DNA of 6,850 nt from Opitutaceae bacterium (lineage in GTDB: Bacteria; Verrucomicrobiota; Verrucomicrobiia; Opitutales; Opitutaceae), in contig PMSP01000282.1 in the NCBI GenBank assembly GCA_003168315.1, positions 1-6,850 on the forward strand, in the 5' to 3' direction. Within the stretch, counting starts at the first letter, position 1, and every line of letters begins with the position of its first letter. Positions 5,666-6,850 of this stretch are shown here, piece by piece. Both the position numbers and the translations under genes were made by a program. The notes under the pieces are model-generated. The model ran no database searches. It was not told the DNA's origin and saw only the letters and a list, made by a program, of their open reading frames with translations.

Positions 5666-6850
5666 CTACTGCGCCTGCTTCGCGACCTTGTACTCGGCCG
5701 GGGATTCCCCGGCGGGAAGCGCCAGAAGGTCGTAGTCGTGGTGGCCGTTGATCGTCACGGTCGCAAAGCCGCCGACCGGAAGCTCCCTCGGGACGTAGAC
5801 GCGGCCGTCTATGTCCGGCGCATCCGCTTCGCCGCGAGCGACGCCCGCCTCGTCCACGAGGACCCTGATGGTCTTTCCGACGCTCCCCGCGCTCACCGTC
5901 GCCGCGACCTCCTTCTGGAGGGCCATCAGGCGGTGCCAGCGGCGCTCCTTCTCCTTGGCGGGGACCTGGCCGTCCATTTTACCGGCGCGGGTTCCCTCCT
6001 CCTGGGAGTAGCGGAAGACGCCCAGCCGCTCGAACCTCGCCTCGCGTATGAACTCGCACAGCTCGTCGACGTCCGCATCCGTCTCCCCGGGGAATCCGAC
6101 GATGAAGGTGGTCCGCAGGGCTATCCCGGGGATCCCGGCGCGAATCCTTTTGACCAGGTCGCGAATGTAGGCGCCGCCGGTCTCCCTCTGCATCGCCGAG
6201 AGCATCCGGTCGCTGATGTGCTGGAGCGGTATGTCGACATAGCGCGCGACCTTGGGACACTCGGCGATCGTCCGGATCAGCTCGTCGCTCCAGTGGGCAG
6301 GGTGCGTGTAGAGTATTCGGATCCAGAAGTCCCCCTCGATCGCGTTCAGCTCGCGAAGGAGGGAGGTGAGGGCGGTGCCTCTCGAGGAATCGACGGGGGT
6401 GCGGGGGCTCGGCCGCTCCTCCCACGTGTCCATCCCGAAGAAGGTCGTGTCCTGCGAGATGAGGTTTATCTCCCTGACGCCCTCGGCGACCAGCTGGCGG
6501 ACCTCGGCGGCCACGCTGGCCACGGTCCTGCTGCGGTGCCGCCCGCGGATCTGGGGGATGATGCAGAAGGTGCAGGGATGGTCGCAGCCTTCCGCGATCT
6601 TGATGTAGGCGAAGTGGGCGGGCGTCAGCCTGAACCTGGGGGTGTCGTAGTCCGGGATGTAGGTCGAGCGCGGCGTGACGAAGCTGGCGGGCGGCGCCTT
6701 GGAGCCGCGCTCCCTCGCAAATATCTCCTCGATGATCGGGGCCACCTGGGTGATCTGGTCGAGGCCGATGAACGCGTCGACCTCGGGCATCGAGCCCGGG
6801 AGATCCTTGGAGAAGCGCTGGGACATGCAGCCGGCGACGATCAGCTTCTG
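5666..6850 (-). CDS. rimO: Ribosomal protein S12 methylthiotransferase RimO (5' part missing)
   Basis: RimO is a radical-SAM enzyme with two iron-sulfur clusters that adds a methylthio group to an aspartate of ribosomal protein S12. The C-terminal 394 residues are present; the reading frame continues past the right edge, and the ATG at 6826 is internal, since QKLIVAGCMSQR before and across it includes a conserved Cys of the N-terminal cluster domain. The radical-SAM motif is CDHPCTFC, with cysteine codons at 6584-6586, 6572-6574 and 6563-6565, followed by IIPQIRGRHRSR. Further marks are INLISQDTTFFG, YTHPAHWSDELI, VDIPLQHISDRML, TTFIVGFPGETDADVDEL and a C-terminal TRAM domain with the RimO-typical ADAPDIDGRVYV, which separates it from MiaB. 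A longer loop after TTFFG (DTWEERPSPRTPVDSSRG) is unlike short enterobacterial forms. About 60-80 N-terminal residues should lie beyond the window. It is transcribed towards mpl. Confidence 0.96.
   Translation of the reverse strand, partial: QKLIVAGCMSQRFSKDLPGSMPEVDAFIGLDQITQVAPIIEEIFARERGSKAPPASFVTPRSTYIPDYDTPRFRLTPAHFAYIKIAEGCDHPCTFCIIPQIRGRHRSRTVASVAAEVRQLVAEGVREINLISQDTTFFGMDTWEERPSPRTPVDSSRGTALTSLLRELNAIEGDFWIRILYTHPAHWSDELIRTIAECPKVARYVDIPLQHISDRMLSAMQRETGGAYIRDLVKRIRAGIPGIALRTTFIVGFPGETDADVDELCEFIREARFERLGVFRYSQEEGTRAGKMDGQVPAKEKERRWHRLMALQKEVAATVSAGSVGKTIRVLVDEAGVARGEADAPDIDGRVYVPRELPVGGFATVTINGHHDYDLLALPAGESPAEYKVAKQAQ

Noticed and set aside
5666..6826. ATG at 6826 as the true rimO start
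   Set aside because: The frame continues to the window edge and encodes the conserved VAGCMSQR segment of the N-terminal cluster domain, so the real start is outside the window.

Overview
The window is a GC-rich, tightly packed bacterial stretch with no RNA gene, mobile element or CRISPR array that I can see. It holds two blocks. Positions 1 to about 5656 carry a plus-strand run of genes ending in mpl. Positions 5666-6850 carry a convergent minus-strand rimO that runs off the right edge. There is no gap over 300 bases without a gene; the longest non-coding piece is the 83 bases at 4152-4234.

The plus-strand run is a partial type IV pilus / type II secretion (T4P/T2SS) assembly operon. In order it has the last codons of an unidentified gene, a PilO/GspM-like inner-membrane protein (53-601), an exported coiled-coil protein of unknown family (598-1077), a small unknown protein (1074-1376), a PilP/GspC-like periplasmic protein (1373-1990), a GspF/PilC platform protein (1997-3193) and a large pseudopilin-like protein (3180-4151). 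Nearly every junction is an ATGA or GTGA overlap or a short overlap, so the genes are probably co-transcribed and translationally coupled. No motor ATPase, secretin, PilM/GspL-like actin-fold protein or prepilin peptidase lies in the window. The likely machine is an inner-membrane platform (PilC-like) with an alignment complex (PilO-like and PilP-like) that would assemble pilin subunits; the missing parts are presumably upstream or elsewhere.

After an 83-base gap with an 18-base inverted repeat comes mpl, a peptidoglycan-recycling ligase identified by strong family motifs. Mpl and RimO are housekeeping functions with no known biochemical tie to pili. Their ends face each other across a 9-base gap covered by a strong hairpin.

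The organism is a diderm (PilO/PilP-like proteins and Mpl both imply an outer membrane and periplasm). From remembered protein style (pseudopilin segment after the TM helix, and the long loop in RimO) I lean towards Verrucomicrobiota, class Opitutia, but this is inference without a search. The most interesting points are the noncanonical prepilin motif of the pseudopilin (Glu at +1, Met at +5) and the two unrecognised genes placed between the PilO-like and PilP-like genes.
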